Assembly (NCBI GenBank): GCA_003117195.1
Contig: BDSI01000006.1
Location: 1,314,217 to 1,378,216 of the forward strand
Direction: 5' to 3'
Length of the DNA: 64,000 nucleotides
Source of the DNA: Eudorina sp. 2006-703-Eu-15
Taxonomy: Eukaryota; Chlorophyta; Chlorophyceae; Chlamydomonadales; Volvocaceae
Of the stretch, positions 42,801-54,318 are shown in pieces (within the stretch, counting starts at the first letter, position 1; the number at the start of each line of letters is the position of its first letter). The notes beneath the pieces are model-generated. The model did not search any database. It saw only the letters and a list, made by a program, of their open reading frames with translations, and was not told the DNA's origin. A program made the translations under genes and the position numbers.

Positions 42801-45800
42801 GCCCCAGCGGGGCAGCCCGCCGCTGGATGCGCAGCAGCCGCTGGGGGCTGCCGTACAGGCCCCCGCGGCACCGGAACTGGAACCGCCGTCTTCGATGCCC
42901 GTCGTGGCGGTCGGCGACGTCGAGGACCGTGATGACGGAATGTACGACGTGTCGTATACCTGTTGTACGGCAGGCCTCCTGGAGCTGCACGTGCTGTTGG
43001 ACGGTGAGGTCGGGCTGGGCGCCAACCGGGCGGTGAGGGGTGCAATGCCGGCCCCCGGGTCGGGGTGTGCCCTTTCTCTCCAGTTAAGACTGCACGGCAG
43101 GGGTCACGCCCGGTGTGGCGTATCGCGTGTGTGTGGTTGGGCCTCACCGGAACCGTACACCCACATTGCGTTGAGCCAATCCCCCAGAAAGCCCAAAGCC
43201 TGGGCTAGGACCCGGTGTAAGGTTTTGCTGTGCTCCTCTGCAATGTTGCCTGCAACCGTCGCTGTGCGACTCTGCAACGTGTGCCAACCACGTTATGGAG
43301 TGCAGCACACAGTCGGCATTCCCTCCCCATGGATGTGCGCGCGGGCTGCACCTGCTCGGGTTGCATATATGGAGACTGCGGACATGGACGGGGTGTTGTT
43401 TGTCGTATTGACTGCGGCCACCTGTGTGTGCGGCCCCCCGATGAAGATCCCGACAGCGGAGAGGCGCGACACGTGGCGGACTCGCCGTACATTGTACGAG
43501 TGTCGTCCGGCAAGCCCACGCCGCGTACCACCACCGTGGTGGGCGCCGGCCGGCGGTTGGCCATCGCGGGGCGGGCGGCTGCCTTCGTCATCCAGCCGCG
43601 GGACGCCTGGGGCAACCGGGTGGACCCGCGATACCTGCCGCTGAGCCCGCCGGTGAAGGTCAGGCATTTAGTCAGTTGGCGTGGACCATGGCGATGATAG
43701 AAGCAAATGACGTTGGTGTCAAGCGCTCCGAAACGGTGACGGTACCGTTGTATTTAAACGCTACATGCCCACAGCGGAGTGGTACCAAGTGGAACGGTCG
43801 CCGGCTTCATTCCCGAACAACTCCGATGCTATTCACTACAAACTACTAACCGTACTGTTGCTCCGAATTTCCGATGCGCTTTTGGCGGTGTAGTCTGCAG
43901 GCCGACGCGCTCCCTTGTCCCCTCCCCGGCCCCGCCCCCCCTCCTCGATTTCCTCGCTTCCGTCCCGCAGATCAGTCTCAGCAACGGGGTCCTCGACGTG
44001 CCCGTGCGTGTGGAACCCCCCGACCGGGGGCGCTCGGAGTACCGCGTGTCGTACGATGCGCCCGCCGTACCTGGATTATACCGTCTGCAGGTACATCGGG
44101 TCGCGCTACGTGGCAACCGTACTCTTAGCGAGTGTGTTTGACTTCGCCAGGCGTTCGACAACGCCCACTTTGGTAACCTTCTCTGTGAGCCGAGCTCGTC
44201 ACCGAGGGGTTTTCCTCCTGAATGAATGAATAGATGACGCCTGCCTTGCTGTTTACACGGGCAGCAGTACGACTCGGTGCGCGAGGCCGGCCCATCTTTC
44301 CGAGATGTGCGTCGCGCTGCGTTGCGTCGCGCAGGTGGTCGACGTCGCCTCGGGCCGTCACGTGGGTGGCAGTCCATTTTCCGTACAGGTACGGCGAGGC
44401 CCTCAAAGGGACGCCCCACCGGTCGCGAAATTGATCGGCGGCGGTCCCATTGAACGATTGAGCGAAATTGCCCTACCAACGAAATTGGAACGAAATTGCA
44501 ATACGACTGCAGCCCCAACCGCGTTGTGGGTCGCCTGGCATGCCGGTCGGACCTCCAGGGCTACCGTACAGCCCGTTCCTGTACGACAGGTCCCCGGGGA
44601 GTGTGTACTCCAGCAGCTTGTGATGGTCAGGCACGGGCTGCGCGAAGAACAGAAATCAATACCTGGCTGCCGCATTGATATTTTGATACGCAGTACAGAG
44701 GCGGTCGCCCGAGCTTTGTCGATCGGGGGCTGAAGCTGCGAGGCGGTTCCCTAACCACTGTGGTGTGAAGTAGTGGGTGGTGCCATTCGCCGTTCCACCC
44801 GCCACACCCCGACAAGTGCGTGGCGAGTGCATGCAAAAGTCGCAGCGGACCCTAAAAGGGTGTGGTGCTCGTCGCGCTGAGACCCCCATGACGCACGACC
44901 AACGGGTCCGGCGCCGCAGGTCGTTGACGCCGGCGCGGCGGAGGCCGACTCACCGGCGCCGGCGGATTCCGCCGTCAGCGCCACCGGTGGACTCCAGCAG
45001 GTGCTCACTGGCCGTAGTGGCGGCGTGCGTTCCGGGTCTGAGGCTGCGGCGCTGCCAGCGAGCCGCCGGTTGGGTCTGGAGGCGGATCTGATGAGCGAGT
45101 GGGCGCGGAGGGCTGAGGCGGCCCTCAAGCAGGCTGATGGAGAGGAGGAGGAGGAGGAGGAGGAAGCAGGAGATGGTGTCCCGGGGCTCCAGCGGCGGCC
45201 GGCTGCGTTCCGTGGAGTCGGCGGCGGAGGGAGCGAGGGTGGTGCTCCCCGCACCGCCAAGGGAGCGCGACCCCGGGGCGAGATGGAGGGCGGTGCCGGA
45301 GACGACGGCGAAGCGCTTCGAGGAGGGGCCGGCGCCGCAGACGCGTCGGTGGGGTCCGCAGCAGCAGCGGCGGCTGCTGCTGCTGCGGCTGCTGCAACGG
45401 CGGCGGCGGAGGCCGCGAGTGCGGCGGGCATCAGCGACTCGGAGCTGCAGTACGTCATGGTGCGTAGTAGTGCCGTACCTCGTGGCACCAGCCGTAGACG
45501 AAGTGCGCCAAGCGCCATCATGTTACATCATTGACTGAAGCATGTTACGGGGGATCCCGCGGATCACATTTGTTCTTCTGTCGTCCGACTGACCATGGGC
45601 GCAGCCGCAGCGGGGCGCCCATGGTGCCGCGGCTTTCGTGGTTGTATGTATGCATTCATCTCGCTGGGTATGCCTGCCCGTGGGTCCCATCCCGCAGGCT
45701 AACCAGGCGATTCCCGTGGTGGAGGATCTCCGAGATCTATGGAAGATTCATCAGATCCAGGTGAAACGAATGCGGGTCGGGGCCACCGGAGGCACATAGT

Positions 45801-46182
45801 GAGGCGGTAGACCATAAACATGCATGCAGGATCGCTTGCATGTATTTGTTTAGAGAAGAGACCAAATGTGTGTGCGAAACCAGATTCAAAGCACCCGCCG
45901 TTCAACGTTGGGCCCTGCGTAAATGAATTCCTTGATTCAGCGACGCCTTCCGCTGAAATGTGCCGTGTCGTATGTCGAGTGTATAAGGCACTTATGAAGA
46001 GTGGAAATTGCTACAGTGGGGCCCACACTGGGGTGCATCGGTGACAGGCTGACATGTGAAGCCGCCGATACTGCGCGGGTCATGCCTGGTGCCCCCTGCA
46101 GGAGGAGAGCAAGGCGCGTGAGCTGATGAGCCGGCTGCGACTCACGACCGCTGTATCGCCTGTGACAGGCTTACCACCCTAG
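37957..46182 (+). CDS. MORN-repeat and filamin-repeat protein
   Basis: Exons: 37957-38121, 38492-38661, 39208-39344, 39923-40037, 40294-40667, 40859-41032, 41515-41612, 41938-42024, 42583-43003, 43447-43658, 43971-44090, 44335-44388, 44920-45459, 45698-45760, 46102-46182; 936 aa. Residues ~60-410 are MORN repeats: [83 protein letters not shown]. Residues ~430-709 look like two filamin (ABP280) Ig-type repeats, closed by DSPYIVRV and [11 protein letters not shown]. The tail is acidic and Ala-rich. MORN and filamin modules usually act at membranes and the cytoskeleton; a ciliary role is possible but unproven. Exon 9 encodes a Pro16-Gln10 run (CCG/CAG). The start of exon 10 has other possible acceptors (43462, 43464). 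GTG at 37891 extends the open frame upstream, but 37957 is the first in-frame ATG. I do not know a named orthologue. Confidence 0.82.
38181..38285. repeat. 25-bp tandem repeat in intron 1
   Basis: Four units containing GGGCTGAGACTTCAAGATAT in the intron 38122-38491. Confidence 0.95.
39096..39154 (+). repeat. Intronic sense element, copy 6 (long form)
   Basis: TCGGATATTTGCTCTGGCAG then TATGTCCACCAACTTCCTGT, in the intron 38662-39207, about 50 bp before the acceptor and sense to the gene. Confidence 0.8.
39425..39597. repeat. (CTGA)n tetranucleotide array
   Basis: About 43 perfect CTGA units in the intron 39345-39922. The minus strand is open as polySer-Gln-Val (SQSVSQSV), not coding. Confidence 0.95.
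42480..42572. repeat. 8-bp ACACCCGC array before an acceptor
   Basis: About 11 units of ACACCCGC fill the end of the intron 42025-42582. Confidence 0.95.
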
Positions 46183-47187
46183 TCGCTTGCAGCGTGTTAA
46201 TCTAGATGTTTCTAACATGCAGTAGGTTTCTGCTGAGGTGTTTCAGGCTCCTACGCGCGAGGGTGCTGTTAAGACTGTCACCTGGCTGCATGGTGTGTTC
46301 CTAGCGGGTTGAAGCCCCGGGTATGAGGGGACACGAGAGTCCGGGCCACCAAGAAATCGATTAGTCGCTGACAGGAGTATCCTTGAATGTAAATACACCA
46401 ATGATCCCAAGCCGCTTAATCCATGGCGAGCGTACTTCGTGGACACTAACACGTGTCGGGCGTGTATGTCGGAGTCAGCCCTAACCGCCATCGACGGAAT
46501 CCTAAACAGTGCTTATCCACGAAATTATCGTCTGGCTGTCCGATTCAAACACGCGCTAACGAATGCGATAAACAAGTTTACTCCGTGAAACCCAGAGGGT
46601 GAAACCCTGGCAGGACGGCTTGACACCGCAGGTAGCTTTGCTGGCCCTAAAAATTAATGACAGAAGAAATAATATTTTCTGTAGTAGGGGTGACTCTGCC
46701 GTTGTTATTGTCCACGTCACAGGTTCACTTTCAGCGGTTAAAGGTCAGCAGGCGGACGCGAAGGCGTCAAGCCCCCAGCACTCCGATACGTACAGAAGGA
46801 ATAAATAAACAAAATTGTTCTGTTCACAACTGTTGCAACCGAAGCGGGAAATCTGGATAATGAACGGGGGTTGCGAGTCTAACGATTTGGCGGTTGTGCT
46901 GACATCATGGAGATACCCACCCGCGCCTCATACATAAAGGACAACCTGTATAATCCGCGTCATACTCAATAAGCACCTATCCCTTACAAATTTGACATCC
47001 AGGTTGGCACGATCCAGGGCCTTGATATCGGTCTTTCCGGAAGCGAAAAGTCGCTCTGCGTGCACCCTTCGTTGCGGACGCATATTGCACAAAATCGTAG
47101 ATAAACCACTATATATCCAATTGAATTTATTCAGACTGTCTCGTCAAGGACCAGCTTGTTACCAAGTTCCGCAGACTCGGTAGCGAC
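46183..47187. other. Intergenic region, MORN/filamin gene to transaldolase
   Basis: Markedly more AT-rich and free of minisatellites. It contains the candidate TGTAA of the upstream gene at 46389-46393 and the transaldolase promoter. No gene recognised. Confidence 0.6.
46389..46393 (+). terminator. Candidate TGTAA poly(A) signal, MORN/filamin gene
   Basis: TGTAA about 205 bp after the stop codon. Confidence 0.6.
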
Positions 47188-50100
47188 ATGGCCCTCCTGC
47201 ACAGCAAGCAATGCACAGGACGCGTGTCCGCACGCGGAGATGCATCGCGTGTCCCAATCCGCCCTTGCGCAAGGACTGTCTCCGTGAGGGCGTACCTCGA
47301 GGAGAAGGCCCCGCCACCGGGTCCCTTCGCAAAGACACCGGGGACCACCTTCAAAAATCAGCTGGAGGCGTTGAAGAGCATGTCCGTCGTCGTCGCAGAC
47401 ACGGTGAGCGCTGAATAACTCTGACTCGTTCGAGGACGCCCCTGGGCCGTCAACCCCTCCCGATCGATGTCCTCAGGGCGAGTTGGACCTCGTGAAGAAG
47501 TACCACCCGCAAGACTGCACCACAAACCCAAGCCTGGTATACAAGGCCCTCTCAATGCCGGAGAACCGGCACTACCTTGAAAAGGCGTTGGCTCACGACA
47601 AACGCGCACCGGAGCACGTCAAGCCGGGCGTCGTACGACCTTACTCGGGTAAGTCCGGTTGGCCACCTTGTCGCATTTGAGACCTTGCTGGGCCTGACGG
47701 GCGTAGAGCCACAAGGTGGTATCCCTTGGCGCAACTCTAACCCCGTAAACCATCAACCCTAGCGCTCGCCTGATGTAACTGCTGCTTGCTCCCGCCCTCG
47801 CGCAGGTGTTGCCGACCAGCTCTCAGTTGACCTGGGCTGTGAGCTGCTCAAGGTCGTTCCCGGCCGGGTGTCCACGGAGGTGGACGCCACCTTGTCGTAC
47901 TCGACGCAGGTGAGTCGCGTCATTGAAGGCGCTGGGGCCTCAGCGAGAATATTATCAATGATGCTGTAGCGGACCTCACAGTCATCAGTGACAGCCGCAG
48001 CCTCCTCACCACACATTGCAAAAACGAAATCTCGCTACCTTGGCGCACCGGACAGGCTGCAAAAGTGCACCGGAAGACACCCCGCACCCACAGCGCCAGG
48101 GAACCACCCTGTTGCTGAGGACCAGCTGGGATCAAGGATAAAGCCCGCGTAGACGGAGCTAGGCCCCAGGGCGCTAGTCTCCGGCGGTGGCCCGCAGTCC
48201 GGTTCTTGGTCTGTCGTTGTCCTCTTCAGGTGTGGCCGGCGGGTTGGGCGCTCTCCGTGCGCGCAGGCGAGCGTCGACAAGGCCCTGCGGATCATGGAGC
48301 TGTACGCGGCGCACGGCATTGACCCCTCCCGCATCTACATCAAGCTCGCCTCCACCTGGGAGGGCATCGAGGCCTGCCGCCGGCTCGAGAAGCAGGGCAT
48401 CAACTGCAACATGACGCTGCTCTTCTCTTTCGGCCAGGTGGGCAGCTCGTTCCCTCCCGTTGGGTCGGGTTCGCAGTTTGCTTGTTATTGCACTGCGGCA
48501 GCGCGGCCGCGCCGCCACGCGCCCGCGCGCGGTCTCTATCCTTCCGTTGCTCTGCAGGTACCGCATCACGTAAGTATATTGAGTTCTGCTGGGTGTGACC
48601 TCCCGTCATGCGTGGATACAGTAGCAGGCACCGCAGTCGTGACGGGTGCTCAGGGGCCGCCGCCGCGTCGGAAGAGGCTCGTAAAGGAGAACGCACTAGG
48701 ACGTTTACCGACTGCGAGCTGTTGAACGGCCTAGTAACCATGAATATGGGCACACCGTGTTACCGGCTTTCCGCCTGGGCGCCGCGTTGCCTTGGGGTAT
48801 GGCCCGGTTCCCTCCCGTGTTTGGGAGTGCCACGGGGGCATGAATCCGTCATCGTTGACTTTCTTGGTTTGGTTGACATGCAGGCCGCGGCGTGCGCGGA
48901 CGCTGGTGCCACCCTCATATCGCCGTTCGTGGGCCGCATCCTGGACTGGTACAAGGCCAAGGAGGGCCGGGACTTCGCTCCGCACGAGGTGCGCTCCGCC
49001 GCCGCTGTGCTCCTGTCTGTTCATCCCGGCTTCCCAGGTGCATGCCGCTGTTACCGCGACACGACGGCATCAGCTCTGCGGCCATGAGGCTGCCGCACTG
49101 CGGATACATGTCGGTGCTGATGGATGAAGTCGCATTCGTTGACGGTTGTACGGAAGCGGCGCCGGTGACTAAAGTTCCACCCGATTGCTGGTACGATGCC
49201 GTAGGACCCGGGCGTGCTGTCCGTGCGGCGCATCTACAACTACTACAAGTCCCACCACTACAAGACGATTGTCATGGCAGCGTCGTTCCGCAACGCGGGC
49301 GAGATCCGGGAGCTGGCGGGGTGAGTCCGGGAGGGGCACGTCTCGCGGATGTGCGGTACGGAGGGCTTGGGTACGGGATGTACAATTGTTGTGCGACGTC
49401 AACGTCGCTGACGCGCATCGATCTTTAACCATCACACACCGGCCTGGGGGCCTCCTCTTAAGGCGGATTTTGATCGATTCGGTTCCACTGGAATGTAGAT
49501 GGAATGTATGCCGAGGTTCCGCGCACAAGCCGCCTTGCTGGCCGGTTTCGCTGCGAATCAAGTTCGACATGATGTAGTTCAGCGAGCAATGCAATCGCCC
49601 GGTTATGACCTACCTGTGCCATGGATTCGCCGTACGGTCAAGGGATCCCGGAACGCGCACCCAAGTGCACCGCACCGTCCCTTCTGCGTTATGCCGCTCC
49701 CGTCCGCAGCTGCGACAAGATCACCATTTCGCCGGCCCTGTTGGACGAGCTTGAGAAGACCACAGCGCCCATGGAGCGGAAGCTGAGCCCGGAGAAGTGA
49801 GCGCCACCTGCGTGGGGGCGGGCTGAGGTCATTGGTGTCTCGAGTAGGGTTGGGGAAAGGCATGGTGTCTTGACGAGCAGGCAAATCTCTCATGGCCAAC
49901 AGACGGGTTATAGAACCAGATGCCCTTCCCAGGGCAAGCTGGGCTACGAAGCGTCTCGGTTACGGCGTGCCGCACCTGGGTTCCGTCTGGGCAGTTGAGT
50001 CCGTGATTCCGTTTGTTGTTGAACCCCAGGGCTGAGCATCTTGCCCTAACGCGCGGCCGGATTTGCTGCGGCTCATGTTACGGCGTGTGCCGCAGGGCCG

Positions 50101-50492
50101 TGACGGATGTGCTCAAGCTGTCCAACATGCACGAGGACCTGTTCAACAAACTGCACGGCGCTGACCAGGTGGGTTGGGCGCTGGGGCCATGTGACGTTTT
50201 GTGAGGTCAGGTAGGTCGGGTTTAGGGGACACTACTGGTGGTTACCAGGTGGGACCTGACCGTAACCATGGCAAAGAAACAAGTACCCTGACAGGCGCTG
50301 GACGGCTGGAGCGACTTTTCAGGGCGCAGTTGATTGTGCGAATGGGCAAACCTCATTGAAAATTGGCGCTTGTCCCTGCAGATGGCGGTGGAGAAGCTCA
50401 AGCAGGGCATTGAGCTGTTCGCCGCCGATCAGAAGAAGCTCGAGGATCTCCTAGCTAGCATTGCCATGGGCAAGGTCAAGGAGAACCACTGA
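47188..50492 (+). CDS. TAL: Transaldolase, plastid-type
   Basis: Exons: 47188-47403, 47477-47648, 47806-47909, 48267-48437, 48884-48988, 49205-49320, 49710-49796, 50096-50168, 50382-50492; 384 aa. Transaldolase (EC 2.2.1.2) moves a dihydroxyacetone unit between sugar phosphates in the pentose phosphate pathway. Signature: [20 protein letters not shown], then PSLVYKAL. The Schiff-base Lys is about residue 190 in [20 protein letters not shown]. Other blocks are [25 protein letters not shown] and [19 protein letters not shown]. The first ~35 residues are basic with Ser/Val/Arg ([20 protein letters not shown]), fitting a chloroplast transit peptide. Length and motifs are complete; no damage was seen. 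Confidence 0.95.
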
Positions 50493-51203
50493 CGTCCGGT
50501 TCGCTGCGGGGGTGATAATGTGGTCACGGACAACGGATCTGGGCGTTGATTTGTCACCAAAGCATATGGAAATGATGGGTTGACAAATAGTGTTGGGGAC
50601 GTAGCCTCTTTGTTCCCACCCCAGGCAGGCTTTTCATTTGGCGCATATGTTATGTGCACAGTTTCGTCTCGTACTGCCACATTGGCGGGCGAAGTATTGT
50701 GACACAGGCGAAATAGCGTGACACTTGTTAAATAGACTTGCATTGGAGGATGCATCACAGAATATGGCAACAGATTGTACATTCGTATCACAGATTAAGG
50801 CGAACACAATTGTGTAATGGTACACTGATTGCGCATCGATACGACGTTGCACGACGTTGCATCACGATGGTCCTCCAACTCACTAGGCATCCCTTCCTAG
50901 GACCTCTCGACTGCCTTGAAAGTTTTCACCAAACGAATATAAATTCCTCAACCTAGCGGCGAGTCTGAACTAGTCCGCCGTCCCGTTACGCAAACCAAAC
51001 TCGACAGTTGACAAAACGCTACATGTCGAGTGGCATGACGCCTGAGCATTCCTGGCCACGTACACCCTTGTACTTGCACGCCTATTCGTTTAGCAGCATC
51101 GCAGTCTAGTCCACCCCATACTCCGTTCTCGCTTTGCACGCTTGCTCGCTAACCCTCTTAGAAAAGCACCTAGTCACGAGGCCGAATCCGTACGCGAATG
51201 CAA
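50493..51203. other. Convergent intergenic region, transaldolase / glycosyltransferase
   Basis: AT-rich 3'UTRs. The transaldolase TGTAA is at 50813-50817. No minus-strand TGTAA was found for the glycosyltransferase gene. No gene recognised. Confidence 0.6.
50813..50817 (+). terminator. Candidate TGTAA poly(A) signal, transaldolase
   Basis: TGTAA about 320 bp after the transaldolase stop. Confidence 0.6.
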
Positions 51204-54200
51204 TCACGCCACGGCGTTGCCGTCCTTCTTAAAGCGCGGATCTGCTAAGGTCTTCATCTCATCGCAGTCGTACGACGCCTTGCCCGTTTCAGCGTATGTG
51301 TCCCAGCACGGCAGCGCAGCGGTCGCCTCGTTGATCGAGTTGATGAGCGCACGGACAAGATCATTCTTCATGTTCTTGGGCGGATCGCCGAGGTGCCGCG
51401 GCGGTGGGCGGCTGCCGTACGTGCGCTTGTCAAAGCGCCACTCGCCGAACTTGCCGGGCGTGAACTCGCCAGTCAGCTTGTAGTCCATACCATACGTATA
51501 GTGCAGGATGTAGAACGGTTTACCGTTGGCCATGATCAGGTCCGTGTCCCATGGCGGCTGAGCCATCATGTGCAGGAAGAGGTCGACATGTTTGATTCCG
51601 TTGAGCCACAAGGCAATCGTGAAGCCGTACATCTCCTGCACCCAGCCCCAGACGGAGTTGGCCTCCTGATCCTTGAAGACGGCAATCGAGACGTTCATCC
51701 ATGTGGGCATCACGCGCTTCATGTCATCGAAGGTCATGAAAGTCGGACTATTGCCGATTGGCGCAATCTCCTCAAGTTGCCGCTGCGTGATGTTGCCGGC
51801 GAATTTACGGGTAATATGCGCATTCTCCGCCTTTGCCGGCTCGATGTAGAAGAAGGGGAAGGCGGCTGCAGGATGGAAACGTCAAAATGCAGGGCACACC
51901 AGTAGGCAAAACAGTAGCGGAAGGCACTGCATTGAAGGCGGACCGATCAACAACGAACGCGGTATTGCCAGGTACCAGAACCAGCTTCAGTGAACAGCAC
52001 CTGACCACCACATTTGCGCACCGGACTTTGCGACAGTATCACATTGCCAGGGGTTCGGTACTCCAGAACATGTCCCACTGCTCAGCCGTAACCCAAGCCG
52101 TGCAACTCCATCCAAACCGGAAGAATCTCCTAACCCCAAGAATCTCATCCATACACGTTTGACCTGTACAATTCCGCAGTTGGCACACTCACCTGGCGCG
52201 TCACCTCGCATGAAGTTTGGCATCGGGCGCAGATAGATGTGATCCGGTTCGCTCATCAGCACGAACTTCTCCGGGATCTTCACTTTTTGGGTCCACTGCA
52301 CGAAGGCGTACGGTCTGTTGAGTACCACGTACCAAGAGTGCTCCACCATGCTCTGGGGCAGCGGGTCCACCACCACCGTGGGAAGCTCGTCCATAAGATC
52401 ATCCGCAGAGCCGCTGTGAAGAAGACGCGTGAAGCCGCCCATCTCGCACTTGCCCGCCTTCTCACACTCAGCCTTCCGCTTCTTCCACCTTCAAACCGCC
52501 AGCAAGGCAGGACAAACCCACACACACGCGCTGTTGTTATCAACAACAGTCGTGTGGAACTGCAGCCTCGCTTACGACAAACGTATGACGGTCGCTGCTC
52601 GTTACGTGACTTATGTGCGACACGGGGCAAGCCTAGCATGTGGCCAGGGAAATGTTCACATGCCCGTTCCGCCATCAACCTTCCGGTGTGCATATGCGTG
52701 TTCTGTTTCTCTCCTGAGTGCATGTTAGCAGCGCATGGGGCCCTACGAGTAATTCAGATGCCGCAATAACGTGCCTGAACATACTTAAACTCGGTATGTG
52801 AATCGAGGTTTGTGAACCACTCACGAGTCCCGTGCTGCTAATAACCTGCTAAGCACTGCCACTTCGTCGTGTTTGCCTGTGCAGTCTCCGCGCTGCCTAT
52901 AGTCAACACTTACCAGTAGTAATGGATGCGGACCTGCCAGTGAACTGCAGCACCCTGCGCCGAGGTGATAGTGTGGAACATGCGCGGCGCTCCAGTGTTT
53001 GTCGCAGCCTGCGAGGAATACATAATGTCAACACAAAGCTCAATGGAACCGACCGCGCCGCCCGCCGATCGTGGGCCAGCGATTTCTCCAAACCCGATTT
53101 TTATCCTGCAATGCGACGTGTTGCCACGCCAACGGAAGTGCAGCCCTGTAATGCAGGCCTGCAAGCCAAGAGAGGTCCGCATTACCTGCAGTTCGGCACC
53201 TGGGTCCGCATTGATGTCCACGTCAATCGTACCAGACGTCCAGTGCGTGTTTGGACCTTGCCTGGCCGGCTTGCTTGCCTCGGGGTGAGCCTGCGTACAA
53301 CCCGACGTGGGACAGGCTAATGAGCAACGTGTATGGAGTTCCCATACTGGCCATTCGACAACCATCGCATGGCGCAAACATGCGCCAGCACAAACGTAGC
53401 TGGCGCAACGGCCCTGTATGGTGGTATGTAGTACACACGTCACACGCTGCGCAAACGCCCCAAACACTTACCAAGTGCTTCAGCCAGCACTGCTGGAACT
53501 GCGCGCCACACTTCTCTTGGTTGCCACAGTAGACCCAGACTGCACAGCACCAGGGCATTTGGACATGTGAGCTATTACAGGGTTCATACACAATGCACTT
53601 CCCCTCCAGGTGCCAATAACCCTATCAACGCACCATTGCATCCCGGTTCGTCGCCCGAGGGCTGGTAGTTGCGGCAAGAGTCGCAGCAGTCGCCAGCGGT
53701 CTTCTTCTTGTTCAGGGTGCCCCAGACGACCACGTCACCCCACAGCCTGCGGAGGGGGGCTACGTTACGCCAATAGCTCACACCATCAGTTTTGCAAATT
53801 GCAGCTCGATTACGACTCACTCTGTATGCTCATAGGTGTAGCACTTGTGCGCGTTAGCAGTGCTGGTGGATGCTGGGGCTGGCGAGGCAACGACGGCGGT
53901 GGTGCCGGCTGTAATGGTCGCAACAGGAGAGGCCACCTTGGCAGTCACCCCGATAGAGCTGTGCGACAGGGTGTTCCCTGAATTGATCGTGCTTGTTGAA
54001 AGCGTCTTGCTCGTGCCTGCAGTAATTGCCATAGCGGCGTGTTAACTGCCCATACACAGTGATCCGCGCCTACGCACTAGGGACGAAGCCCCTGCTTGCC
54101 TCAATCCTACTGTGCCGCTACCATCCAGGGCATGATAAAATAAATTATGATGACCTGAACTTGCCTGTTAAAAGATTGCGTGACTCCGAGTGGGTGACAA

Positions 54201-54318
54201 AAGTTTTATCAGCAGAAGTATGCGCCGCGCTCATACGATGAAGCTCGCTCAAGGAATAGAACGTTGCCACGACCGTGAAGAACACGGCCACGACAATAAC
54301 GCGCGTGCTGCTTGCCAT
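51204..54318 (-). CDS. HPAT/SGT-type glycosyltransferase with PAN-like Cys-rich domain
   Basis: Minus-strand exons: 54318-54165, 54016-53821, 53746-53634, 53539-53472, 53278-53186, 53008-52914, 52488-52193, 51865-51204; 558 aa with consistent phases. The N-terminus is a type II signal anchor, STRVIVVAVFFTVVATFYSL. A Thr/Ser-rich stem follows. Next comes a Cys-rich block (about 110-185): CYTYEHTELWGDVVVWGTL, GDCCDSCRN, VWVYCGNQEKCGAQFQQCWL, PAN/Apple-like. The catalytic region has APRMFHTITSAQGAAVHWQ, GKCEMGGFTRLLHSG, MDELPTVVVDPLP, EKFVLMSEPDHIYLRPMPNF, AFPFFYIEPAKAENAHITRK and GEWRFDKRTYGSRPPP. These fit the related hydroxyproline O-arabinosyltransferase / peptidyl-serine galactosyltransferase enzymes, which act in the Golgi on Hyp-rich wall glycoproteins. 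I cannot decide between the two specificities. Intron 1 has a GC donor (ACAG|GCAAGT). Confidence 0.85.
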
